Assembly: GCA_905221605.1 (NCBI GenBank)
Contig: CAJNDS010001735.1
Coordinates: forward strand, 373,136-435,135
Length of the DNA: 62,000 nt
Reading direction: 5' to 3'
Source of the DNA: Symbiodinium natans
Lineage: Eukaryota; Sar; Dinophyceae; Suessiales; Symbiodiniaceae
The notes beneath the pieces were generated by a model. That model did no database searches and was not told the origin of the DNA. It saw only the letters and a list, made by a program, of their open reading frames with translations. Below, one piece after another: positions 52,860-62,000 of the stretch (the first letter of the stretch is position 1; every line of letters starts with the position of its first letter). The translations under genes were made by a program, and so were the position numbers.

Positions 52860-53129
52860 CATGATGCCAGCCCTTGGTCTCGGGCGTGTCGTCGCGTTTG
52901 TCCAACCAAATGCAGGAACGCGATGGCATCAGTCGAGGCGGTGTTGCGTGAGTTGCGGGACGTTCCCGAAGCGGCGGCGCTCTTGCCCTTCGCGCGTTTC
53001 TGTTTCTGGTTGGCACGCACATCCACCTATGTTTGGCAACAAAGTGCGGCCGCCATCTGGAACAGGGCCGGGGTCGTCCCTGAGGGCTTGCAGGCCGTTT
53101 CCGCCACCTCCCGCATTTGGTTCGGGGAT

Positions 53130-53899
53130 CCGTAGCTTGCCGCTGCCGAGCGGGGCTCGTGTTGCTTGGGACGCCATTCGGCGCTCCCGAGTTCGTGCAC
53201 GCACATTTGATCACTTTTGCAAAAAGCTCTGGAAGAGCAGGCCGTCCTCAACAATTGCCAAATCTGCACGACACACACGTCGCATGGTTGCTCCTGTCTT
53301 GCTGCGCGTGCACGCAGGCACAGTATGCCCTCCGCACCCCTCTTCTGCTAGCACCCACGAAGAGGCTGTTGCGGTGCCTCGACTCTTTCCTGTTTGCTGA
53401 TGCTGCTAAGGGCTTGCCCGGACAAGTTGCCGCTCGTGTGCATTTGGCTCTACGCCATGGCGGTCTGGGGCTGCGGGCTGCCCGCGTCCTGGCAGGACCT
53501 ACACGGTCAGGCGCCGCCTCTGCTTGGCGACGACGACCCGCAGCTCGACAACACACGTGGCTTTTGCAAGCGAGCCCTGTTGCGGGAATTGGATGCCTCC
53601 TCCGCAGCCCTGTTCGACCCCCAGGCCAAGCTCTGGAATCCTCGTTGTTCCGTGAGTTGCTTTTGCGTAGGCTCCGTTTGCAGCTCCCGCTCACTGCAGC
53701 TAGTTGCCGGTGCCACCAGCCACATGCTGTTTGCGGAGGCCACATTGCAGCCTGCTCCAGATCTTGTGTTTTGCTCTCACGTCGAGGCCCGCTCGAACGA
53801 GCGGCTGCCATAGTTTGTCGGGAGGCTGGCGCCACTGTCGCGACGCATGTCCTCGTATGTGACCTGAACATCGTCCCTGTCCGTGCGGATGAACGATGA
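53130..53899 (+). pseudogene. LINE reverse-transcriptase C-terminal fragment, frameshifted
   Basis: Reads GLVLLGTPFGAPEFVHAHL, then LPNLHDTHVAWLLLSC, TQAQYALRT and LALRHGGLGLRAAR, the typical post-palm region of non-LTR reverse transcriptases. After that comes CREAGATVATHVLVCDLN. Frame changes near 53240 and after 53470 break it. No catalytic palm motif is present in this piece. Confidence 0.6.
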
Positions 53900-54149
53900 A
53901 TCGAGGCAGGAGCTGCCGGGCCACCTTGTTTGTCAGGCTGCCCGCTCGATGTCGGGCCCGAGCAGCAGGGGCGTGCACTTCCGCGTTTGCGCTGCGCTGG
54001 TCGAACCACCGCTGCCAGCTAACGTTGATGGATAATGGCTTCTCATCAGCGACATCGGTGCTGACTCCGCGGAGAAGCGCCTTTGCCAGTCGCATGCCGT
54101 AGGTATCCGTAGGTAATGTAGGTATGCATGGGTGGTGCGTGGCGCCGGG

Positions 54150-54560
54150 CTATTTCACTGGGACCGCGAAAGGGATGCGTGCCCATGTCCGGACTGCCTT
54201 AGACATGGCCCGCTTGATGGCTTTGCGCAAACCCGATGGCGGTGTGCGGGGCATTGCGACGGGCGATGCCTTTCGCCGCCTCGTCGCCCGCACGCCTGCC
54301 AAGCAATGGGCGACCGTGTTTGACGAAGCCACGCGCCCATACCAGTTTGCGCTGCAAGCGTGGGCGGGCACGGATGCACTCGCAGCTCACGTGCGGGTCG
54401 CACGTAGCCGGGATCGCGGACAAGCCGTCGGCCCAGCGCGGGATCGTGGCGCTGGGCACGCCGGTTGGACACGCCGATTTCGTCCAAGCACCGGCCTCAA
54501 CTCCCAGACCTCCAGTGCGCCTGGCTGTTGCTGTTGTTCCGCGTCGCCCTGCGCCAACCA
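54150..54560 (+). pseudogene. LINE fragment with internal deletion
   Basis: Reads RKPDGGVRGIATGDAFRRL, ATRPYQFALQAWAGTDALAA, then jumps directly to GIVALGTPVGHADFV and LPDLQCAWLLLL in other frames. The palm segment with the catalytic Asp pair is missing between 54400 and 54440, so this copy cannot be active. Confidence 0.6.
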
Positions 54561-54994
54561 TGCCTTGCGAACGCTTTCGCCTTCGGAGTCGGCATGCTAT
54601 GCTCGGCGCACGACCAGGCAATCTGGGGGGCACTCCAAGCGTGTTTGGGGGTGTGCCTCCGGCAGAAGCGCTGCGGGCCTGGCCACTTGCATCGCTGCCA
54701 GCTGTCTATGGCGGACGTGGCTTGCAAGTCCACACTCCAATCTCAGACCAGATTCCAGATTTACCAGTTCAAAAAAAATGTGGAACAAATTGCTAAAAAA
54801 ACTTCTGACAACACGAAAACATGTCTCAACACCCCGGTGTCTCGCTCGCTTCGCTCGCCAGCTGGATTGGCAGTCGGCGGAGCGGACGGCTGCTGTGGAC
54901 CGCTGCTTGGCGGCTCTGGAGCAGGGCGCAGAAAGCACAATTCCTTGCTTGCGTGTGTGGGGACCACGCCCTGGGGCTTCCCCCCGCACGGCCA

Positions 54995-55215
54995 CGCTGG
55001 GGGGCGGGGGGGGGGGAGGCGTTGTGCTGCGATGCCACTCTCGTCTCCCGACTCACGCGGACAGGGCGTCCACAGCCGGGCGCCGCTGATACGGACGGCG
55101 CCGTGCTCCGGGTGGCCGAACGCCACAAGCGGTCCACCTACCCAAAGCTCTGCAGTGCGGGGTCTCTTGGTCCTGGGCGCGGAGATCGGGGGGCGCTGGA
55201 ATGACGAAGCTGACA
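54995..55215 (+). pseudogene. LINE-associated 3' block
   Basis: Reads GGEALCCDATLVSRLTRTGR, LRVAERHKRSTYPKL and LVLGAEIGGRWND over two frames. The same block occurs on the minus strand near 55860-55910. A short A-rich piece (54765-54815) separates it from the fragment upstream. Confidence 0.5.
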
Positions 55216-55479
55216 AAATAAAAAACTGGCCGCTTCATGCACCACCTCCCTTAGTGCCGCCCCGAGGGCCCACACCATCTCTAGCACCAGCTCACCCGGA
55301 GGAGACACCAGGCCCGGGGACACTTTTTTTTAACCTCAGGTCATTGATGGTGCGGTTTTTAGGGGGTTGTTACTGACCCTTGGACCGTTGCGTCAAGACC
55401 ACTGCTGCCCTAGTTCTTCTGCATCATGCACAACATTTTCTTCTCGCGTTTTTTTCCGCCGTCGGCGGGGTCATGCGGG

Positions 55480-56330
55480 TCTAAGGCCGCAGCGGCGGAA
55501 GGCCGGGCCCAGCGCAGTCGGCCAGCGCCAGGACGGCTCCAGAGGAGGTGCCGCGCTGAAACCTTTGCAGTCCAGCCGCGGTTGGGCCCAGGGCAGTCTC
55601 CGCCACGGCCACTTGCACCGCGACGGACAACAATCCCCACCACCGACGCGCCCAGCCGCTCGCCGCGCTGCGGCGCGCAGCAGCCAAAGCGCGGTAACCC
55701 CGCAACCGTGTCAAGGTCCGCAGGAAGTTGCGGGCCTGGTCGTTCCAGCGCCCGCCAACCTCGTTGCCGAGGACTAGCAGGCGCTGGGGCCCGGACCCAC
55801 ACAGCTCGGTGTACGCGGACTGCTTCCGGCGCTCGGCATGGCGCAGCGAGGCCCCATCAACTATGGTGCGTTAGGGGCGACACGATGGTGGCGTCACAGC
55901 AAAGGGCACCTCCCCAGCTTGTGGCCCCGTAGCGCCAGGTCCATGCGACGCTGGATGGCGCTGGTCCCCCGCACGCTCCCGGTACGGTGGTCCGTGCAGC
56001 AGCTGCTGCGGGGCGACATGACCTTCCGGGCCAACGGCCTCGCGAGCAACGCGAACCCAGCGCTCCACGACTTTCGCCCGCCTGCCAGGCGGCCCGGCCC
56101 GTGCGCAGGCATGCCAGAGCATGGTCGCCGAACGGGATCCTGCGCCCCCGCAGCAGTTGGGTGCGGGCGATTTGCATGGCCGGCGGTGGGACTGTCAGGC
56201 CTGGCTCGGAGGGTACTGCGGAGAGCCAAGCTGCCCGTTCGTTTAGGAGGTCCTGGAATGCCGCAATGCCCATTGTTGTCCGCTCTCTCACGCCTAACTC
56301 CACGTCACGAACAGATAGGACATTCAATTT
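55480..56330 (-). pseudogene. LINE-associated 3' block, minus strand
   Basis: On the minus strand: RVAREAVGPEGHVAPQQLL, then WRYGATSWGGALCCDATIVS, and further on SGWARRWWGLLSVAVQVAV, in three frames. It faces the plus-strand copy at 54995-55215 tail to tail. Confidence 0.5.
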
Positions 56331-56915
56331 TCATTTTTTCCCGCGGCTCATTTTTTTTTTTTTCTTTCTCGCGCCTTTTTGCCAACGTCCAATGCGGTCC
56401 CTGTGCTCTAGCCCCAGCTGGGCGACATCCTACGGGCAACAGGCAGCGGGCGGTCATGCCAGGCGGCTGGCGTGTGGTGGCTGTGCAGTTGAGTTTGTGA
56501 GGATGTCGCTCAGGGGCGGCAGCTCCCCATCGACATTGGCCGTGCCTGTGACAGGCAAAGAGAGCAGGCTTCATTTCCGCCTGCAAGGCAGCTGTCCCGC
56601 TGCATCAGACTACGCCGCCAGCGGCAGGCTTACTACCTGCATCGAAGCGCCAGCACGTCGCCTGCACGTCGCCTGCACGTCGCCTGCCTGGCTACGGGCG
56701 CAGCGGCAAGCGACTAGGGCCCGCAGGCCGCAGGGCCTGCGAGCTCAAGCGCCCGCTCGAGGGTCGTCAGCGACTCGACGAGCACCCCCCGTTTCCCCCA
56801 CGTACATGGAACTGCCAGCTTGAAGCATCCACCATATAAAGACTCCAACTTATTGTTGGATGCATGCACGTGACCCGGGTCTTGCACTGTCGCCTTGGAC
56901 GTCGGAAACAGGTGA
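56331..56915. other. Non-coding stretch
   Basis: A T-rich run at 56345-56380, and three tandem copies of a GCACGTCGCCT-type unit at 56653-56690. No gene recognised. Confidence 0.4.
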
Positions 56916-57099
56916 GTGGACAACAACTTAACCCATGGGGATTTTCCAATGCATTGGACCTTCCGCACGGTTACCCTGATTCCTGGTTGCAAAAAATATT
57001 CTTGGAAACTGTCGGATGATCAGGTCGGACTGTGGCTATGTTCTCGGCCAAGACCTCAAACGGAGTCGTGCCACGCTGAACTCGGCCATGCGGCGTCGC

Positions 57100-57398
57100 C
57101 AATGGCAGGTGATCCCACCAACTTCGGTGGTGGCTGTGCTGGAGCCTTGGGTTTCTGCCTTGCTTCTATTTGCTTCTCATACTGGTTGCTTGGACCAGCA
57201 AGTGGTTTAGCTGAGGCGGTCGGAGAAGCCTGGATAGGTAAGCCGGCATGTTTGGGAATTACGCAGCTGACAGCAGATGAGCTTTATTCCGTGATGTGGC
57301 CACCATGGTGTCCATCCATGTTTTTGCTTGCTGGTTTGTGGCTCGAGTTAATGTGTCATTTGTCATATGCAGTTCATGCGCCCGACAAAATTTTGTAA
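57100..57398 (+). CDS. Possible membrane-protein exon
   Basis: The frame ending at TAA 57396-57398 has two hydrophobic stretches, ALGFCLASICFSYWLLG and MFLLAGLWLELMCHL, separated by a polar loop. No family or border is certain. Confidence 0.25.
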
Positions 57399-57970
57399 GT
57401 GCCTTTGAGCCGTTCGTCGATTAGGGATGGGGCCGACATCAACAACAAGAACAGGATAACGGAACAGCGCCTTCCTTCGCCTTCATTGGTTCAAGCCATG
57501 GCCGAAGTTGCATTAAGCTTGAAGGCACACGAGTGCCGCGAATTTCATGTTCTACGTAACCAGGGATGCTCACACAATCAGGGCTGCTCACGCAACGGCT
57601 CACGGGACGCTGAAAACAATAACTAGTTAGACCGGCCATCCTTGCAATGCTGATTGTTTTTGCGGTGAACACTTTTCCGCAGGACGCAGAGCGCTGGTTG
57701 CAACATCTACTCCAGCCGCAACGAAGTCAGGGATGCCTGGAGCAAAGGAAGCAAGTCGAAGCAGCACGCGCAGCAGCGTGGCTAGGGCAGCTAGGGTTTC
57801 GATGGGTCCGGCTTCGAAAGGGGTCTAGGAGAGTCTAGGAGGTCTTGGATCATGAGTTTGGCCCCGATGAGACTCAGAGGGATGGACTGTGCTCGACTGC
57901 CTGTTCCGAAGCCTTGCGTTCTCACGGTTGAGGTTCATTCAGTCGTTTTCAGCGTATTTTTCAGGAGCAG

Positions 57971-58161
57971 GTAGGAGCGCAAATGCCCCCAATAATTCGG
58001 CGCAACAGGGATCCAACCGTGACCTCATTCGTGGGCGGACCTTCCAAGAAACCAAGTTGGTCCTGGATTATGCCGACCGCATTCGCCAAGCCGAGGCCGA
58101 AGGGAATGTTGCCCTGGATGTGCTTCACACGGCCATGACCGGGGTTGAAGATTTGAACTGA
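57971..58161 (+). CDS. Possible exon, unknown protein
   Basis: Preceded by ATTTTTCAG (57956-57964). Reads RDLIRGRTFQETKLVLDYAD, then AEGNVALDVLHTAMTGVEDLN and TGA at 58159-58161. It looks like genuine protein but matches nothing I know. A following frame (58170-58260) reads AEEELNVNFIMLLAILPVPA after a CAG and might be a next exon. Confidence 0.3.
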
Positions 58162-58689
58162 CGACGCAGGCGGAGGAAGAGCTGAACGTGAACTTCATCA
58201 TGCTCCTTGCCATCCTTCCGGTCCCTGCCATTGGCTGCTGCTGTCTGGTGCCCAAGCCCCACTGCTCAACCCAGGCTGTCAGGGGCTGCGCTTGGCGAAC
58301 TGCGGCTGACTCGGCCCACGATGGCCGCCCGACGTGGGAAGGGTCAGTTCCTAGCATGGTTCAGATGTTTGATTTTAGAGGTCGTTCTACGATTGAAGTC
58401 CGGCTTTTTGGCGTTAGCTTGGTGCCTGCAATTTTGCAGACGAGCAACGGGACCTGGATGCTTCTTTGTTTGCAAAAAAGCACCTGCCGTGCCCTGCGCA
58501 GGTGCCAGAGGTGAAGAGGCAGCTTCAGTCACTGGTGGGAGAGCAGGGTTGGCCCTCGAAGCTGGTGTTGGAAGGTGGGGCTTTGGGGAGCTGGGCCCGA
58601 AAACTTAGACATGGTACCGGTAACCAAAATGCTTCCCCCCGAGGTCCCTAGGCAGCCTGTAGTCACTGCAGCCCCCCCTCGAGGCCTCG

Positions 58690-58923
58690 AAGGGTTGAGG
58701 GCGGTTCGGGGCTGGAACTGTGGCCTTGTGCAAGACTTGTGTCGGAGCCTTGCGGGGGCTGAGTCGACCTTTGCCAGAAGAGCGATCAGCTGGGCAGTTG
58801 TCTGGCAGCAGACCTGGCAAGATCTTGCCCAGATTCACCAGCTAAAGCCTACAAAGCACATCCCAGCACTTTTGACTAATCGGCGCACAGCTCATCACCG
58901 GCTCATGGGCCAGTTTTCAGGGT
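58690..58923 (+). CDS. Possible exon, unknown protein
   Basis: The frame to TGA 58921-58923 reads WNCGLVQDLCRSLAGAEST, then AVVWQQTWQDLAQIHQL and HRLMGQFSG. Plausible protein, no family. Confidence 0.25.
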
Positions 58924-59805
58924 GACGAGTCAGTAGAACCCTTGCGCCAACGAGCGGAGCCGCGTGTCGCAACTGGGGAATTATCCGCCCAACACCCAGG
59001 CTCGTGTACCGGAGCCTGCTCCGCGGGCGCCAGCAGGGTTGCACCATCCCCCCCCGTAAACCCGGCGGATGTACCCCCCTACCGGCTGTCGCATCCGGAA
59101 AAAGGGCAGCAAGCCTAGTAGCAAAGGGAGTAAAGCCCCACGCATCCTTCGAGAAGAAAGTATTCAAGCAAAGCTGCCCTTGGCGTTCCGCGATATGTCG
59201 TTCTTTCCCTTTTTGACGGTTGCGGAGTTTCAAGGGCTGTCATAGCTGAGTGCCACCCTAAGCCAGAAACCAGCTTGCACGGTCCGCAGGTACCATCCTT
59301 GACAACAGCCAGACCGTCGGCAGCGCTCTGACCACACAACGGGGGGGGGGGGCCCCCTGTGGTTGCCGAGACGTAAAACCTTCTGCCAATTTTGGCATGT
59401 GGCCGGGGCGTAGTGGATGCAATTTTGTTTGCTGGGGCAAAGGTGCTGGTATCACTTTCGACACCACGATCCAGGCAAGGCACAAAAGGGTCTGGAGTTG
59501 CTCAAGCCTTGTAGCATGCGCAATTCCGATGCCTGAAGCCCAAAGCCCCTGTACCGAAGCTTTTGGGGGGCCGGCGACGCAAGAGCAAGATTTGGGGTTT
59601 GCGAAATAGGGAGGCCCCTAAACGCAGACCCCCAAATCGTAGGAATCCCTTATAATATACCCCCCTCCCCCCAAAATTTTGGAAGCCACAATTTGTGGCA
59701 AGGTCGTGGTCCAGCCGGCAGCATATCTCGTCGAGAGCGCTGGCGTGGAGAAAGTGCCCCGGCTGCCCCCAACTGCGGCTTCTCAGGTCATGACACACAA
59801 GACTC

Positions 59806-59872
59806 CAAAACCCTAAACCCTAAACCCTAAACCCTAAACCCTAAACCCCAAACCCTAAACCCCCAAACCCCA
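59806..59872 (+). repeat. CCCTAAA array
   Basis: About seven units with CCCCAAA variants. Telomere-like repeats thus reappear after the LINE block. Confidence 0.9.
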
Positions 59873-60119
59873 ACTCAAGGCTGCATTGCACCCCGTTCCC
59901 CCCCCCCCTCCCCCACCGACCCTAAACCCGAACCCCTCGGGCCTGGTCGTCTGGTGGGGTTTAGATGGGTTTAGGTCAGGTCAAAAGCTAGGCGTGGGTC
60001 CTCCCAACCCTAAACCTGAGCATGCCTGAGCGGGTACTCCTATTTGGGGATACTTGTGCTCGTTGTCTGAGTATGAGCACATTCGACCCCCCAAAAGGTA
60101 GCTGAGTGAAGAAATTCCG

Positions 60120-60246
60120 GCATGGTGCGGTTGCCTTGAGGTGAACGGCTACTACTTCAAGTCTCCCCGTCGCATGAACGAAGCCGTCATGTTCACCAAC
60201 ACCCGAGGAATCATGCTCTTCAGGCCCAAGCCCAGAGACAGTAGCT
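60120..60246 (+). CDS. Probable last exon of an unknown gene
   Basis: Reads VNGYYFKSPRRMNEAVMFTN, then TRGIMLFRPKPRDSS and TGA at 60244-60246. The non-repetitive, protein-like frame with a stop soon after suggests a C-terminal exon. A piece at 59688-59790 (CGKVVVQPAAYLVESAGVEK) may be an earlier exon of the same gene, with the CCCTAAA array in the intron between them. Not recognised. Confidence 0.4.
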
Positions 60247-60598
60247 GAAGTGGGTGCAATATGTGCAATTCTTTTGGGAAATTGCCAGGTTGTCAAACAC
60301 GACCTCTTGCCATTGGTGTTATTTTGGCTTCAACGTTTTTTGCTGCCTGGTCTTGGGGCCATTTGCTTCGTCCCCTGCGGCATTCTGACAAGCTGCCCAC
60401 GGTTCTTCTGTCGCGTTCGGCTGTTCCTGGGACGCTTGGACAGCCTCTGGTGTCGGGGCTCTCCGTCTGGCACACTTCATTGGGGTTGTTCACAGCTGGC
60501 GCCGCCCTCAGAAGTAGGTGCGTGTTGTTCCAGGTGTTTGGTTCCCTAGGCCTCCCTCAGAAGTAGGAGCAGGCATGACTTGCATCGTTGTTTCCCTT

Positions 60599-60637
60599 TG
60601 TCTGTCTGTCTGTCCGTCTGTCTGTCTGTCTGTCAGT
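60599..60637 (+). repeat. TCTG tetranucleotide microsatellite
   Basis: About nine TCTG units with single interruptions. Confidence 0.9.
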
Positions 60638-60639
60638 CA

Positions 60640-62000
60640 TGAAAGGAACAATAGCCAACCCTGGCCCGATTTCCCGGAAGATCATGTTTGTTGCTAGTTA
60701 GCAGAACCAAGTTGTTCGAGAATAATCTGCCCAACATTGACAAAAGAGACTCTGAAAACTTGCTGCAGTATATGCATACATGTACACATATACATGGTGC
60801 CTGCACAAGAATACGAGATGTAGTAACGGTACACAAAAGAGAAGTAAGCCCCATGGTGCTCTCTCCTGTGCTGCACGGAAGGTACATTATGCGTCGGGGT
60901 ACTCCATACTGGCATCTCAGACTGCAGTGTCTACAATATATATCTTTTGACTTGGCTATGGTTCTTCAGTTGCCTGCGATGTCGTTGGCTTGCGAGCCAG
61001 AGAGTGATCACCTCGAAGGCCGTAGGGCCCGAAACTCCTACAAGGGTACTGCGCTCTCCACCCACGCCCTAGACACACGAGACCCCCCAAACTCTCAACA
61101 GGTATTTCAGCGACGCTGGCGACCTCACCACAAAGCATGGGGTCTCAGGGCCCAAACCTTGAGGTTCATGGCTGTCCTGGCTAGGGTTGAGGGACTGTTG
61201 GGGGTCTGGGTCTGGCTCAAAATTCAGGGGTCTGTACTGGTTTGTTGAGGGTTGTAGCGTTCAAAGAAAGGGGTTTGGGGGTTTTGTTCAAGGGCTTGCC
61301 ACATGGAGCATCGCACCGGGCAGCATTGGGTAGAAACACCAGAAGGCGCATTTCCAGCAAATTCCTTGTTAGCCGCACGTGGCGCATGTGTGTGTGATGG
61401 CATTGTTAGACCTGTCTTGCAGCTGGCTGGGCCGAGGACTACTATCGCATACGCTCGACTGATAGATTGCCACCAGCTGAGGGCAACTTGGCCATCATGC
61501 ACCAAGCTGTATTCAAGCTGTATGGATCCCGCAATCTACACACCCGTAGCCAACATGAGGGCTCCGAATGTCCCCCCCCCCATCTTCAATTACAAGAACC
61601 CTCCGTGTTCGGGGATGTGGGTTCAAAGTGCTTCTGGACTTCGAAGCCGCTGCACGGCAAGAGGTGGTCAGCCCCGTGCTCCATGAGAATTTTCCTGCCG
61701 CCTTTTGAGGCTGGATAACTGATGATTGCCCGCGAGGTGAAGATACGTGCCGGGGCTCGCATGTGTTGCAAACGGCTGAGGCAATTTCTTGTGGTTGGAC
61801 CGAGCTTCTTGGATCCTGTGAATATGCCTAGACCCTAAACTCCCCCAAAATCCCAAAACAACAGAGATGTTTAATCCTGACCTGAGTCGGGAAAGGGGCC
61901 TGTCAAGATGCCTTGCAGGATCCATTACTGGTTTTGGGTTAGTTGAACCTGTTCTTTGGACTGAGCTCTAAGCCCTAAAATCCTATTCGCCAAAATAGGA
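60640..62000. other. No supported gene to the right edge
   Basis: Open frames at 60688-61248 and 61303-61686 exist, but I see no domain or splice-supported exon. Short CCCTAAA-like words are at 61830-61840 and 61968-61980. Confidence 0.3.

Overview
The window looks like nuclear DNA of a dinoflagellate, most likely of the Symbiodiniaceae type. Four things point there. Genes are cut into 40-100 bp exons whose introns start with GT, GC or GA and end in AG before a G. Repeats of the TTTAGGG/CCCTAAA type are everywhere. The protein families (41-residue VVTWG repeats, SHYWG/NNQ proteins, Cys-rich PGxYxLCWC proteins, a tyrosine-recombinase retrotransposon with a DNA methyltransferase) are ones I associate with dinoflagellates. 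There is no bacterial gene organisation. The species call is inference.

Layout. 1-4.8 kb holds sparse exon-like pieces (a charged C-terminal stretch, a ZZ-like zinc finger) plus simple and 42-bp repeats. 4.9-14.3 kb is one large tyrosine-recombinase (DIRS/PAT/Ngaro-type) retrotransposon: an unknown ORF, a recombinase, a Gag-like zinc-finger protein, then a methyltransferase-reverse transcriptase and an RNase H, followed by a perfect 260-bp direct repeat. 14.6-15.8 kb is a frameshifted RCC1-like repeat gene. 16-20.9 kb is mostly non-coding with decayed fragments. 20.9-21.9 kb is an intact glycosyltransferase family 25 gene. 22.8-23.5 kb is a compound trinucleotide microsatellite.

23.7-44 kb is a gene-dense block in which the introns, not the intergenic DNA alone, are built of telomere-like repeats. 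I could read a nearly complete all-trans-retinol 13,14-reductase (RetSat) gene of about 25 exons (23.76-33.08 kb), a secreted or membrane Cys-rich protein gene (34.64-40.87 kb) and an SHYWG-family gene (41.57-44.01 kb). Many of these introns open with G-strand (TTTAGGG) arrays and close with C-strand (CCCTAAA) arrays, so the intron could fold back on itself. Several junctions carry short duplications, and one intron is itself a short terminal-inverted-repeat element that has a second copy at 36.6 kb. This is the most interesting signal in the window. 44-49.9 kb continues the telomere-like repeats with weak exon candidates.

50-56.4 kb is a GC-rich graveyard of broken non-LTR (LINE) retrotransposon fragments in both orientations, without telomere-like repeats. 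56.4-62 kb has low-confidence exons, including a convincing last exon ending at 60,246.

All intron-exon models were built by hand from reading-frame continuity and family motifs. No alignment or transcript evidence was available.
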